In this document: positions 44,241 through 51,914 of the stretch, in pieces
Layout of the letters: the number at the start of each line of letters is the position of its first letter
Numbering within the stretch: position 1 is the first letter of the stretch
Assembly: GCA_016291005.1 (NCBI GenBank)
Contig: JAEEVT010000005.1
Location: 1 to 51,914 of the forward strand
Origin: Prevotella sp.
Lineage (GTDB): Bacteria; Bacteroidota; Bacteroidia; Bacteroidales; Bacteroidaceae
Reading direction: 5' to 3'
DNA length: 51,914 nucleotides
The notes under the pieces: model-generated
Told to the model about the DNA's origin: nothing
The model's database searches: none
Seen by the model: only the letters and a program-made list of their open reading frames with translations
Program-made: the position numbers and the translations under genes

Positions 44241-44392
44241 GAAATCACGGCAACTTCCTCAAGAAATCACCTAGAAAACCTTCAGAAATCGCGGCAACTT
44301 CTTCAAGAAATCACCGTGATTTCTTGAGGAAATCACGGTAACTTCTGAAGGAAATCACGGCAACTTTTGCTACTTTTCTACGCGATTTCTCG
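44239..44392. repeat. 22-bp-period palindromic repeat array, copy B (7 units)
   Basis: Units start at 44239, 44261, 44283, 44305, 44327, 44349 and, degenerate, 44371, all exactly 22 bp. The core is GAAATCACGG or GAAATCACCG. The unit at 44305 (AAGAAATCACCGTGATTTCT) is a full palindrome. Total length is 154 bp as in copy A, and again it sits just upstream of a TATCTTTG promoter on the minus strand. It ends 7 bp before the stop of the 61-aa gene. Confidence 0.88.
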
Positions 44393-44399
44393 AGATTTA

Positions 44400-44585
44400 T
44401 CAAAACTCTTCGTCCTCCTCGTCTTCGTCAAAGTCTCGGTAGAGGCGAGAGCCTGAGCCACCTCCCACGCCGGGAGGTCTTGAACTGCCACCACTGATAT
44501 CATCACCACTACTACCACCAAGCATCAAGGGGTTGGTACCAAGGACCACAATCTGCATATCTGGCTGAATATATTTCTTTTTCAT
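44400..44585 (-). CDS. 61-residue Gly-rich peptide with acidic tail (MKKxYxxP family)
   Basis: A small protein beginning MKKKYIQPDMQIVVLGTNPL, followed by a Gly/Ser-rich middle (GGSSGDDISGGSS, GVGGGSGS) and a strongly acidic end (DFDEDEEDEEF). Peptides with the same N-terminus and glycine-rich, acidic layout recur in Prevotella and Bacteroides as I remember them; their function is unknown. No signal peptide is visible. It starts 26 bp after the C10 protease stop on the same strand and the transcript ends at the terminator 44216-44240, so the two are probably co-transcribed. It could be a protease-associated factor or a modified-peptide precursor; neither is shown. Confidence 0.75.
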   Translation of the reverse strand: MKKKYIQPDMQIVVLGTNPLMLGGSSGDDISGGSSRPPGVGGGSGSRLYRDFDEDEEDEEF

Positions 44586-44611
44586 TGTCTTATCTGTTTT
44601 AGAAACGAATT

Positions 44612-47600
44612 TTACTTAATAATCACTTTCTTGCCATTGACGATATACAGTCCCTTAGTAGGATGGCTGACGCGCTGGCCGTTCATGTTGTAAACAGGAG
44701 CGTTAGTCAACTTCTCGCCGATCTCCGACTTGTCAGAGTATGGCTTGGTAATCGCCGTTACCACTTCTACTATTTCCGGCTCATCTGCGGCAAAACGGAA
44801 GTTCAGTTCAGTGGCCGTAGCTGCCGTAGAGGTGGGAGCGAAGTATGCGCGGAAAGGCTCAACACTTGCAGTTCCCTTCACGAAGCAGTCGCCGACATCA
44901 TTCAGCTTATAAATGTTCTCCACATCCTCTTTCTGAACAGTAGTACCCACAAACTTGTAGTTAGTTCCCGTTGTCGAAGCCTTGGCCTTGGCCTTGATTT
45001 CAGCATCCGTAGCATAGAAGATGATGGGCAGATCCTTCAGCGACCAGCGGTTGCCGTAGCTGTCGCCAGGGAGTGCCATGATGTAAGGTTTGTTAGCCTC
45101 TAACTGTTCACCGGCAAAGCCAAACTCCACGATGCCAGCATGCTCGTCGTTGAAAGTCATCAGCCAAAGATTCTTGTTCGTATCTTCGGCACTAAGGAAC
45201 CACGTTAACGGGTAGTCAGCATTGTCGAGTATCGTCTTGCAACCAGCAGGAGCAAACGGCAGCACCAGCGTCGTCCAGCCCTTCTGGGTATCCTTGTCGA
45301 GATAGTTCGTCTCAGTACGGGTGTAAGTGATATTCTGTGCCGTGAAGTTGACGGGCGAGTAGAAAGCATGACCGTCTACCAGGGTAATCTGCTCGGCATT
45401 GTCACCCTTCACCACGTTCTTACCAGCCAGCGAGGTGGGGGCATCCGCTTTACTACTTAATATATATAAGGTATTGGGATTGCTGTTGGGCGTAATGCTA
45501 CTGAACTCAAAGTTTGACAAGTCTATTGCAGCTACATTATCAGCCACCGTTACGGCAGAGCTTGTTGTCTTCACGGGAATGACTGTACCATCCTTAGCAA
45601 AAGTCTTGTAGCCCATGGTCAGATTAAATATGTAGCGCTGGTCACTAACAGTGTTATCTGTCCATAATGTCATTAAATAAGTACCAAAGCCAACTTCGCC
45701 GAAAGGCATAGAACCGAAATTAATTACAGTTCCACCATTTACAGTAATGTTACTTGCAGAATAGCCATTAACTATGCTCCAAGAGCCATTTACATCTCTA
45801 TACAATCTGAAATAAATCTTCGTTGCCGTTTGTGAAGTCGTTGAGGCGTTAACAACCTTCACTGATGAGAAATTAAGATCCGTTGAATACACATCAGCTA
45901 TCATCTCGCCATTCTCATTCGTTCTCCAGGATGTCTCGTCTACATTCTCGGCAATTAACTCAGAGAAGACAAACGGTCCTGCTGGTGCATGCGAATTCAC
46001 ACCAATTGTCACAGAACCGGTTCCAATGACATTGTTGCCTTCATCGTCTGTTGCCACCCAGATGGTATAGTTACCTGTAGTTGTTGGCGTCCATTCGAAA
46101 GTCAACGAACCCGTTTTATTCTTCTGGATGGTAATACCACCCTTGTTAACTACATCACCTTTATCGTCGGACGTACTGGCAAACAAATAAAGCACGCCGT
46201 AGAACTCGTCACCGTTGTTTTTCACTGTTACTTCTACAGGCTGAACCTCATTCTTATATTTGCTACCAGTAAAGTCAATGGATGTCGTCTCAAGATCTAT
46301 TATTGGATGCGCAGTAAGTGTTGGGACACCAGAGGCATCGTAAACAGCTTCAAAGTAATAAATATCACTATTACAACCAGTGTACCACGTAGAGGTTTCC
46401 TTTTCTTTACCAATCGTGACAACTTTTAGAGTTTGTCCAGCCTTGGATTCATCCGTAGGTACAGGAACACCGAAATCATACCAGCCATTTCCATTCGGTA
46501 GATCAGTAATTCCGTAATACTTAATAGGTGTAATAACACCTTCTTCATCCATAAAGCCAATGCCAAAATAAAACGAGTGAGTTGCACCTGTTACATTGAA
46601 CGCATCAAAATGTGCAGTAGCTCCATCGGCACGGAAATTCCCTGTAGAAATCATTATCGGATCATCTTCTCCTGTCTGTCCAGTGCCGTACTGTAAACCA
46701 ACGTTGGCCTTTTGTGAGTAGCTATAGCCGTCGTTGCTCGAACTGGCTCCGATGCCACTGGTACTATTGGGGTTCAGCACAGACAACACATAGTAGCTGT
46801 CAGGTTCTCCACTCCAACCCCAGTTGACATGGAACATCTCATCTCCGTCGTAGCCGTCGATGACGAACGAGTGTCCTCCGCCAGACGACTGGCCACCATA
46901 CTGCACAGGACGTTCTGCTGCCAGTTCAGCATAAATCAGGTCAACCCACTGGGCATATGAGTAGTCATCACGGTAAAGGCTTTTGGCAGTACTATCGAAA
47001 CCAAAATACTTGACCAAAGCATTTGCAACATCAGCTGTATTAGCACCCGAAGATCCACTGGAATATTGCATTTGGACTGACTTTCCGCAACAGACCATCA
47101 ATGTGGCGACAGCATTTGCCTGGGTATTGGTATAACCGCCTCGACTATATACATTCAACATATTGTCCCAATCAAATGATACACTTGAGCGAGATATCCC
47201 TTCTATATCCCAAGCTCCATAATTCTTAATATTAATGCTATAACCAGGAATATCTGCTTTAAGCGTCGAAAGCTGTTTGCCAGAATGCTTAACAGTATAA
47301 TATACCACCTGAGCCATAGCCGTTGCTACACAACCTGTCACTGACTGGTAACCATCTAAGTATTCGGGGCACTTGTTATAATAGGGTTCTCCCTGATCCC
47401 ATTTGGTCGTCAGCATCGGTTCAATGGCCTGTTTGATGGCACGGTTGGAAGTAGAAGTAGAAGCCTCAGCCGACGGCTGGTAGCCGATAGAGTCGTAGTA
47501 CTTCATCTCGTCCACATAACCCTGCAGCCAGGCTTTCATGTGCTCCGGCATATCTTGATTGTTGAAGGTGCCGCTGGCGCTATAGCCCAGGACGTCACGG

Positions 47601-47857
47601 AAGCGGTCGTCGCCGCTGACGATGACGAAACCATTGTCAGAGCTGACGTTAAAGGCGTAGAGGTAGGGCTGGCCCTTGGCATCGACGGCATTCAGCACGG
47701 TCTGCTGGGCGACGATCTGAGCTGGTACACGACGGCTTCCGCCCTTGGTGCTCAGGAACTCGGCGGCCTTCTGGCGAGCCTGCTCAACAGTGACGGGAGC
47801 GGCCATCAGCAGCGTCGTCACAAAGAAACAAACGGTTAGTAAGAAGAGTTTTTTCAT
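44612..47857 (-). CDS. C10 family (streptopain-like) cysteine protease with T9SS tail
   Basis: A secreted protease precursor of 1081 residues with a signal peptide to about residue 20. The propeptide (about 21-150) is of the streptopain type (ARQKAAEFLSTKGG, NGFVIVSGDDRF). The catalytic domain (about 150-365) has the nucleophile C176 in SVTGCVATAMAQV, the histidine H329 in GGGHSFVIDGYDGDE and the oxyanion region NWGWSG. Then come several beta-sandwich domains (PVEVTVKNNGDEFYGVLYLF) and a C-terminal sorting domain PVYNMNGQRVSHP..KGLYIVNGKKVIIK. Related proteases include interpain A of Prevotella intermedia and SpeB. It has its own consensus promoter (47904-47935) and is followed by the 61-aa gene. 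Confidence 0.92.
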   Translation of the reverse strand: MKKLFLLTVCFFVTTLLMAAPVTVEQARQKAAEFLSTKGGSRRVPAQIVAQQTVLNAVDAKGQPYLYAFNVSSDNGFVIVSGDDRFRDVLGYSASGTFNNQDMPEHMKAWLQGYVDEMKYYDSIGYQPSAEASTSTSNRAIKQAIEPMLTTKWDQGEPYYNKCPEYLDGYQSVTGCVATAMAQVVYYTVKHSGKQLSTLKADIPGYSINIKNYGAWDIEGISRSSVSFDWDNMLNVYSRGGYTNTQANAVATLMVCCGKSVQMQYSSGSSGANTADVANALVKYFGFDSTAKSLYRDDYSYAQWVDLIYAELAAERPVQYGGQSSGGGHSFVIDGYDGDEMFHVNWGWSGEPDSYYVLSVLNPNSTSGIGASSSNDGYSYSQKANVGLQYGTGQTGEDDPIMISTGNFRADGATAHFDAFNVTGATHSFYFGIGFMDEEGVITPIKYYGITDLPNGNGWYDFGVPVPTDESKAGQTLKVVTIGKEKETSTWYTGCNSDIYYFEAVYDASGVPTLTAHPIIDLETTSIDFTGSKYKNEVQPVEVTVKNNGDEFYGVLYLFASTSDDKGDVVNKGGITIQKNKTGSLTFEWTPTTTGNYTIWVATDDEGNNVIGTGSVTIGVNSHAPAGPFVFSELIAENVDETSWRTNENGEMIADVYSTDLNFSSVKVVNASTTSQTATKIYFRLYRDVNGSWSIVNGYSASNITVNGGTVINFGSMPFGEVGFGTYLMTLWTDNTVSDQRYIFNLTMGYKTFAKDGTVIPVKTTSSAVTVADNVAAIDLSNFEFSSITPNSNPNTLYILSSKADAPTSLAGKNVVKGDNAEQITLVDGHAFYSPVNFTAQNITYTRTETNYLDKDTQKGWTTLVLPFAPAGCKTILDNADYPLTWFLSAEDTNKNLWLMTFNDEHAGIVEFGFAGEQLEANKPYIMALPGDSYGNRWSLKDLPIIFYATDAEIKAKAKASTTGTNYKFVGTTVQKEDVENIYKLNDVGDCFVKGTASVEPFRAYFAPTSTAATATELNFRFAADEPEIVEVVTAITKPYSDKSEIGEKLTNAPVYNMNGQRVSHPTKGLYIVNGKKVIIK

Positions 47858-47903
47858 AAGCTATGTCAATTTAATTATTGTTCCTTAATGGGCATATACG
47901 CTG

Positions 47904-47935
47904 CAAAGATAGGTATTTTGCGCGAAACGACCAAA
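47904..47935 (-). promoter_or_regulatory. Promoter of the C10 protease gene
   Basis: Minus strand TTTG (complement 47932-47935), exactly 20 bp, TATCTTTG (complement 47904-47911). The ATG follows about 46 bp downstream. Confidence 0.85.
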
Positions 47936-47968
47936 AAACTTCGTGTTTTTTTCATTGGACGTCATCAT

Positions 47969-48001
47969 AAAAGGCTTCCTTCGATGTGAAGAAAGCCTTT
48001 T
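47969..48001. terminator. Terminator between the M6 protease and C10 protease genes
   Basis: Inverted repeat AAAAGGCTTCCTTC (47969-47982) and GAAGAAAGCCTTTT (47988-48001), with one internal mismatch and a short loop. The stem runs from an A run to a T run, so it works for leftward transcription from the M6 gene. Confidence 0.8.
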
Positions 48002-48024
48002 GTAAGTTATTTTATTGATTTATA

Positions 48025-48120
48025 CTCACTTAATCACGAAAACCTTTCAACTACGTTGAGAGCTCGTTCACGTTCGATAAAGCATGAGCGAGTTCATGCT
48101 TTATGCTCACTTAATCACGA
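48025..48120. repeat. 15-bp direct repeat bracketing a 66-bp palindromic insert at the M6 gene end
   Basis: CTCACTTAATCACGA occurs exactly at 48025-48039 and 48106-48120. The second copy spans the stop codon of the M6 gene. The 66 bp between contain TCAACTACGTTGA and a perfect hairpin TAAAGCATGA (48078-48087) / TCATGCTTTA (48094-48103). Such flanking repeats look like a target-site duplication. Confidence 0.75.
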
Positions 48121-50518
48121 CCTTGGTGCCATCGACGATGTAGAGGCCCTTGCTGGTCGGCTTGTTGTTGAGCTTGCGGCCGTCGAGGGTGTACCACTGG
48201 TTATTGGCTTCACGGTTATTGTCAACTGACATGATGGCGGTAGTTCCCTCAGTCTCGCTGCCGTCAACGACCAACACATCGTCGAGGAAGAAACGGCCCT
48301 TTGAAGCTCCGGCACCAAATACCACCCTGACGTCGCCCGTGGCGGTGATGGTAGCCTCGAACTCCTTGAACTCGCCCTTAGTCATTTCAAACTCACGGGG
48401 AGTTATAGTGCATCCCTCAGGGACAGTCAATATCAAATCGGTTCCTTCGCTCTTGGTATTCCAAGCTGCAGCCTTGAAGGTCAGCTTGGCTGTTCCATCG
48501 ACCGTAAAGACCGGCGTAGAACCTGAGCCGCCACTCTTTGAATTACCAAATCTTGCGCACTGGGAAGCACCATAGACAAGGTCATCAAATGCAGTCCAGC
48601 CTTGGTTGTCGGGAATAAAGTCTGCCGTTGACATGTTGCCACTCCATTTACCGTCATTACCGCCTTGGCCCTTACACCTCTCGAACGACTCGTAGAACAG
48701 GGCGTTCTCGACGGGAGGCGTCACAGGATTAATGCTGGGATCGTCAGGATCAATAGTCGGGTCGTCGGGGTCAACAGCCGGGTCGTCCGGGTCAACGGTC
48801 GGGTCGTCCGGGTCAACGGTCGGGTCGTCCGGGTCAACAGTCGGGTCGGTGGGATCAACAGTTGGGTCGGTGGGATCAACGGTTGGGTCGGTGGGATCAA
48901 CGGTTGGGTCGTCCGGGTCAACAGTCGGGTCGGTGGGGTCAACGGTTGGGTCGGTGGGATCAACAGTTGGGTCGTCGCCATACTTAGCAACATACTTGAA
49001 CGACATGGTACCATCGGAATGACGGGTAATCTCCTCAACAGAAGAGTTCAGGTAGTAAGTACCGTCGGTATTCTTGTTGAACAGCTTAGCCATAGTGCCG
49101 AAGTCCTTGTTGAACGAGTTGTTTGTCATGTACGGGAACGGGTCGTTCTCGATACCAGTCACATCGTAGTACTTGGTACCGTCGTAAGTCATATATTGAT
49201 ATTTCTTGTCGGCAGGCACCCAAGTCATGCGCTGATGGCTCGGAGTGTCGTTAGGGGTATTGTACTCCCAAGCACTTGCGCTATAGTCAACATGCAATAT
49301 CAGTAGGCCAGCACCGGGCAGGGAGGCATCCCATCCGTCGAACTGGCGGTTCTCCAACATGAAGTATTCGTTCTTGTTGCCCGGGTTATAGATAATGTAG
49401 AAGTCGCCACCTTCCTGCAGGGACTTCATACCTTCTACAGTGACGTCTTCTGCATCCAAGGTGATAGGTGTCTGCCATCCGGCCTCCCAACGCTCCCAGC
49501 TGGTATAGCCGGCGGGCTGATAGCCGTTATCGTTGTACGAGCCCTGGTCCATCAGGTCCCATGAACACATACCCTGACCACCGGAGTAGTCGGTATCGTA
49601 GAAGTCGGGATAGCCTAAGCAGTGGGAGAACTCGTGACACATGGTGCCAATGCCTGCCACCTGGTTGCTGTACTGACCGTCGAGTTCAGGACCGCAGGCG
49701 TATGTATCCACCTTCAGTCCGGTTCCAACGGTAACAGGGCCAGTGCCGTCATTATAGTATTTAGCTGCGCTTAGAGAGTAAGCATGGGGCCAGATGGTGC
49801 TCGAAGCACCACCGTCAGCCTCGCCCTTACCAGCATAGATGACATAGACCTGATCGACATAGCCATCACCGTCCCAGTCGTATGGTGTCCAGTCGTCAAT
49901 AATCGCTTTTGCCTTTTTGACGGCCTCGACAACCATCTCGCCTGGATGCTTGTCATCACCATTGCCGTCGTTGCTGCCGTAGTAGCTGGCCTTATTCGCT
50001 ACGGTAACGGGGCCTACGATGTCGAAGTCGAGTTCGAACTGACCACCGCTCTGAGCCTTGAAATAGTCGGACATAGAGCCCTTGAACTTGCCCTCGCTAT
50101 AGTTCTCGCCATTAGCAATCTTCACGTACAGCGCACTGTCGTGACTGGCGTTAAACGACTTATCCTTAAAGTTCACCAGGATGATGATACCTTTCTTCTG
50201 GCCCTGATAGGCGGAAGACGCTCCTGCACGGCGGCCTTTCAGACGCTGCATGCGCTTCTGGTTAATCTGCTGGCGGCGCACCTTGGCCCTCTCCATCACG
50301 GCCTGGGCGTCGATGGGAACAAAGACGCCCTCCGACTCGCGGTAGGCCTGCCCGTCGGTCCCCTTCCAATAGTGTCCGTGCTCGTCGCCGACAAGTGTTG
50401 CCTTTACTTCCGTACCGTTGGCCAACACGAGGGTCTTTGTCACCCCACGCTTAGCGGGTACGGCCATCATCGTCATGGTAACAACCATGAGTGACAGAAT
50501 CACAAACAATCTCTTCAT
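48107..50518 (-). CDS. M6 family metalloprotease with Asp-Pro repeat linker and T9SS tail
   Basis: A secreted zinc protease of 803 residues with a signal peptide MKRLFVILSLMVVTMTMMA. The prodomain (about 22-100) ends in basic sites (KRMQRLKGRRAGA). The catalytic domain has the zinc site HEFSHCLGYPD (H295, E296, H299, D305) and SWDLMDQGSYND as the Met-turn region, with the immune-inhibitor-A type pattern WERWEAGW after it. Residues about 516-600 are 12 copies of a 7-residue unit (TDPTVDP and variants). A beta-sandwich domain (about 605-760) and a sorting domain TLDGRKLNNKPTSKGLYIVD follow. A consensus promoter lies 73 bp upstream. Confidence 0.92.
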   Translation of the reverse strand: MKRLFVILSLMVVTMTMMAVPAKRGVTKTLVLANGTEVKATLVGDEHGHYWKGTDGQAYRESEGVFVPIDAQAVMERAKVRRQQINQKRMQRLKGRRAGASSAYQGQKKGIIILVNFKDKSFNASHDSALYVKIANGENYSEGKFKGSMSDYFKAQSGGQFELDFDIVGPVTVANKASYYGSNDGNGDDKHPGEMVVEAVKKAKAIIDDWTPYDWDGDGYVDQVYVIYAGKGEADGGASSTIWPHAYSLSAAKYYNDGTGPVTVGTGLKVDTYACGPELDGQYSNQVAGIGTMCHEFSHCLGYPDFYDTDYSGGQGMCSWDLMDQGSYNDNGYQPAGYTSWERWEAGWQTPITLDAEDVTVEGMKSLQEGGDFYIIYNPGNKNEYFMLENRQFDGWDASLPGAGLLILHVDYSASAWEYNTPNDTPSHQRMTWVPADKKYQYMTYDGTKYYDVTGIENDPFPYMTNNSFNKDFGTMAKLFNKNTDGTYYLNSSVEEITRHSDGTMSFKYVAKYGDDPTVDPTDPTVDPTDPTVDPDDPTVDPTDPTVDPTDPTVDPTDPTVDPDDPTVDPDDPTVDPDDPAVDPDDPTIDPDDPSINPVTPPVENALFYESFERCKGQGGNDGKWSGNMSTADFIPDNQGWTAFDDLVYGASQCARFGNSKSGGSGSTPVFTVDGTAKLTFKAAAWNTKSEGTDLILTVPEGCTITPREFEMTKGEFKEFEATITATGDVRVVFGAGASKGRFFLDDVLVVDGSETEGTTAIMSVDNNREANNQWYTLDGRKLNNKPTSKGLYIVDGTKVVIK
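48719..48973 (-). repeat. 21-bp tandem repeat encoding the DPTVDP linker
   Basis: About 12 in-frame units of 21 bp, each encoding (T/D)DPTVDP. The central units are almost identical, while those toward the C-terminus drift (DPAVDP, DPTIDP, DPSINP). Unit length is a multiple of 3, so copy changes would keep the frame. Confidence 0.9.
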
Positions 50519-50591
50519 CTTATCTCTTATAATATATATAATGTATCACCTCCAATGCCCTTGATATAAGTCAAGTTTTCGAAAAGGCGTG

Positions 50592-50623
50592 CAAAGGTAG
50601 GCATTATTTTTCAACAAGCCAAA
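50592..50623 (-). promoter_or_regulatory. Promoter of the M6 protease gene
   Basis: Minus strand TTTG (complement 50620-50623), exactly 20 bp, TACCTTTG (complement 50592-50599). The gap 50519-50660 otherwise shows only AT-rich sequence and no clear terminator for the nuclease gene. Confidence 0.85.
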
Positions 50624-50660
50624 CAGAGCCACCATAAATTACAAATATTTAACACCGCAG

Positions 50661-51914
50661 TTAGCGTATCACGACCTTGCGGCCATCAACGATGTAGATG
50701 CCTCGGGTGGGATTGGTGACGCGGCGTCCGCTGAGATCGTAGATGACGCGCTGACCGTCAAGACGGGTGTCGGTCTGCACCATGTCGATGTCAGACGGAT
50801 CACTGCCGCTGCTGACCTTGACTTTCAGGCTCGAGACCTGCAGATTGCCACTGCCACTATTGACCGTGAAATCCACAGTAGAGGCTGAACCCGTCCACTT
50901 ATAACCGTCGACGCTACCTGTGGAAGCCTCCAACTGCTTGCTCGTATTCTTGGTAACAAACTCTATCTCTTTCAACTCACCCTCACTCACGCTGACAGTC
51001 AGCAGATTGCCAGCATACAGGCGGATGTGGTCACCATTGCAATAGCGCTGGTTGGCAGAACTCAGGGCGTATGTCACCGTAATGCCATTCTGGGTCAGCG
51101 TCAGGTCTTCTGTATTAGAGTTGTTTATGACGCCATTATAGGAGACATTAAACGAAGTGGCAGTATTGTTCAAGGCAATCTCACAGTCTGCAGGCGTATC
51201 GCCGCCAGGCTGTTCGGTAATGGTGTAGGTGGCCGAAGCCTGGGCGCTGCGCTCACCATCCTTGATGGCCACGGCGTTGACGACATAGGTGCCCAGCTCG
51301 TCTATGGTGAACGGACCTTCGTAAAGCGTACTCTGCTCGGAAGCATCCTCGCCGTTCAGCGTGTAATAGATGGTGGCGCCCGCGGTCTTGCAGCTGAGCG
51401 TGACCTCTACACTATTATAATAGGTACCCGCGTCAGGCGAGAAAGTCGGGCGGGCCACGTTGGCCATCTCGCCGGCGGTATAGTTGTCGTAGCTGAACTC
51501 AACGTCCTGCTTGTCGCCCCAGATGTAATGCTCCAGACCGGGATAGTCGACATAGGGGTTGCGGTTATGCTGAATGCCCGGAATAGCGTTGTTGCGAGCT
51601 ATCTCAACATCGTCGATGGGGTCGAGTTCCGACCAGGCCATCATTAAGTCGACGACCCAGTTCGTCAGTCCCTGATTCTCGTTAGAGAATACCTTGGGGG
51701 CTTCGCCTTTCTTCCAGGTGGTACACTTATCTTGATAACAAGTCGCCATATAGAAGTATATGCGGGCTATGTCCCCTTTGATTTCATCATTGGGTTCAAA
51801 TACCGTACCCGAATAGCCGGGAGTCTTACATGAACCCAGGATGCTATAATTGTTGGCAGAATATTTGGTAATGTTTGCTACCTCTGCAAATACGTAGCTG
51901 GTGCGAATGCCATT
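50661..51914 (-). CDS. Secreted endonuclease I family protein, 5' end outside the window
   Basis: The frame is open to the last base, so 417 C-terminal residues are visible and the start lies beyond the window. The first part has the endonuclease I (EndA/Vvn-type) pattern: EPNDEIKGDIARIYFYMATC, NWVVDLMMAWSELDPIDDVE, ARNNAIPGIQHNRNPYVDYP. It is followed by a chitobiase/hexosaminidase C-terminal-like beta domain (FSPDAGTYYNSVEVTLSC... ATIYYTLNGEDA) and a further beta domain. The end is the sorting domain IYDLSGRRVTNPTRGIYIVD. It probably degrades extracellular DNA. The reading starting at 51749 is only an internal methionine. Confidence 0.9.
   Translation of the reverse strand, partial: NGIRTSYVFAEVANITKYSANNYSILGSCKTPGYSGTVFEPNDEIKGDIARIYFYMATCYQDKCTTWKKGEAPKVFSNENQGLTNWVVDLMMAWSELDPIDDVEIARNNAIPGIQHNRNPYVDYPGLEHYIWGDKQDVEFSYDNYTAGEMANVARPTFSPDAGTYYNSVEVTLSCKTAGATIYYTLNGEDASEQSTLYEGPFTIDELGTYVVNAVAIKDGERSAQASATYTITEQPGGDTPADCEIALNNTATSFNVSYNGVINNSNTEDLTLTQNGITVTYALSSANQRYCNGDHIRLYAGNLLTVSVSEGELKEIEFVTKNTSKQLEASTGSVDGYKWTGSASTVDFTVNSGSGNLQVSSLKVKVSSGSDPSDIDMVQTDTRLDGQRVIYDLSGRRVTNPTRGIYIVDGRKVVIR

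Noticed and set aside
48719..48973. Regular repeat resembling CRISPR
   Set aside because: It is a coding 21-bp tandem repeat within the M6 protease frame.
49784..50494. 236-codon open frame on the plus strand
   Set aside because: It lies antisense to the well-supported M6 protease; low-complexity Val/Leu content and no family resemblance.
51027..51647. 206-codon plus-strand frame opposite the nuclease
   Set aside because: Antisense to the endonuclease I gene with no domain resemblance.

Overview
The window looks like chromosomal DNA of a Bacteroidales bacterium, most likely Prevotellaceae. The evidence is promoters of the Bacteroidota type (TTTG, about 20 bp, TAnnTTTG), fimbrillin/Mfa-type lipoproteins with a TRA processing motif, DUF3575/DUF3868 fimbrial-locus proteins, type IX secretion (T9SS) C-terminal sorting domains ending in the form GLYIVNGKKVIIK, and many short palindromic repeats. 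No rRNA, tRNA, phage, CRISPR or complete insertion sequence was found.

Layout. 1-13.4 kb holds conserved genes: the 3' part of cydB, a cytidylate kinase-like protein, topoisomerase III (topB), a PorE-like TPR/beta-propeller/OmpA lipoprotein, an ECF sigma factor locus (DUF2807, DUF6249, PspC, sigma factor, DUF5056), an RsmF-like RNA m5C methyltransferase, folA, thyA, and an exbB-(45-codon ORF)-exbD-exbD group. 13.5-43.8 kb is one leftward fimbrial gene series of ten genes over 30 kb with short gaps: DUF3575, DUF3868/OmpA-like, Mfa1-like major fimbrillin, FimB/Mfa2-like anchor, a second Mfa1-like subunit, then two [fimbrillin-like lipoprotein + giant T9SS protein] cassettes (525 + 3057 aa and 554 + 3440 aa), and a thioredoxin-like lipoprotein whose start overlaps the stop of the last giant gene. 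44-52 kb holds three secreted hydrolases with T9SS-type tails (C10 cysteine protease, M6 metalloprotease, endonuclease I), plus a 61-aa Gly/acidic peptide directly after the protease.

How it fits together. The PorE-like lipoprotein would belong to the secretion system that exports the giant fimbrial proteins and the hydrolases. DUF3575/DUF3868 proteins, the fimbrillins and the FimB-like protein would build and anchor the pilus. The giants, with repeated beta-sandwich modules and ricin-like segments, are candidate tip adhesins, comparable in role to Mfa5 of Porphyromonas gingivalis but far larger.

A second theme is repetitive DNA. Two intergenic arrays of exactly 22-bp period (seven units, 154 bp each) share the core GAAATCACSG and both lie just upstream of a consensus promoter. 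A third 22-bp-period palindrome array lies inside the methyltransferase gene. Palindromic inserts that keep the frame open occur in topB, the porE-like gene, the sigma factor gene, the methyltransferase gene (three) and thyA, reminiscent of Rickettsia palindromic elements.
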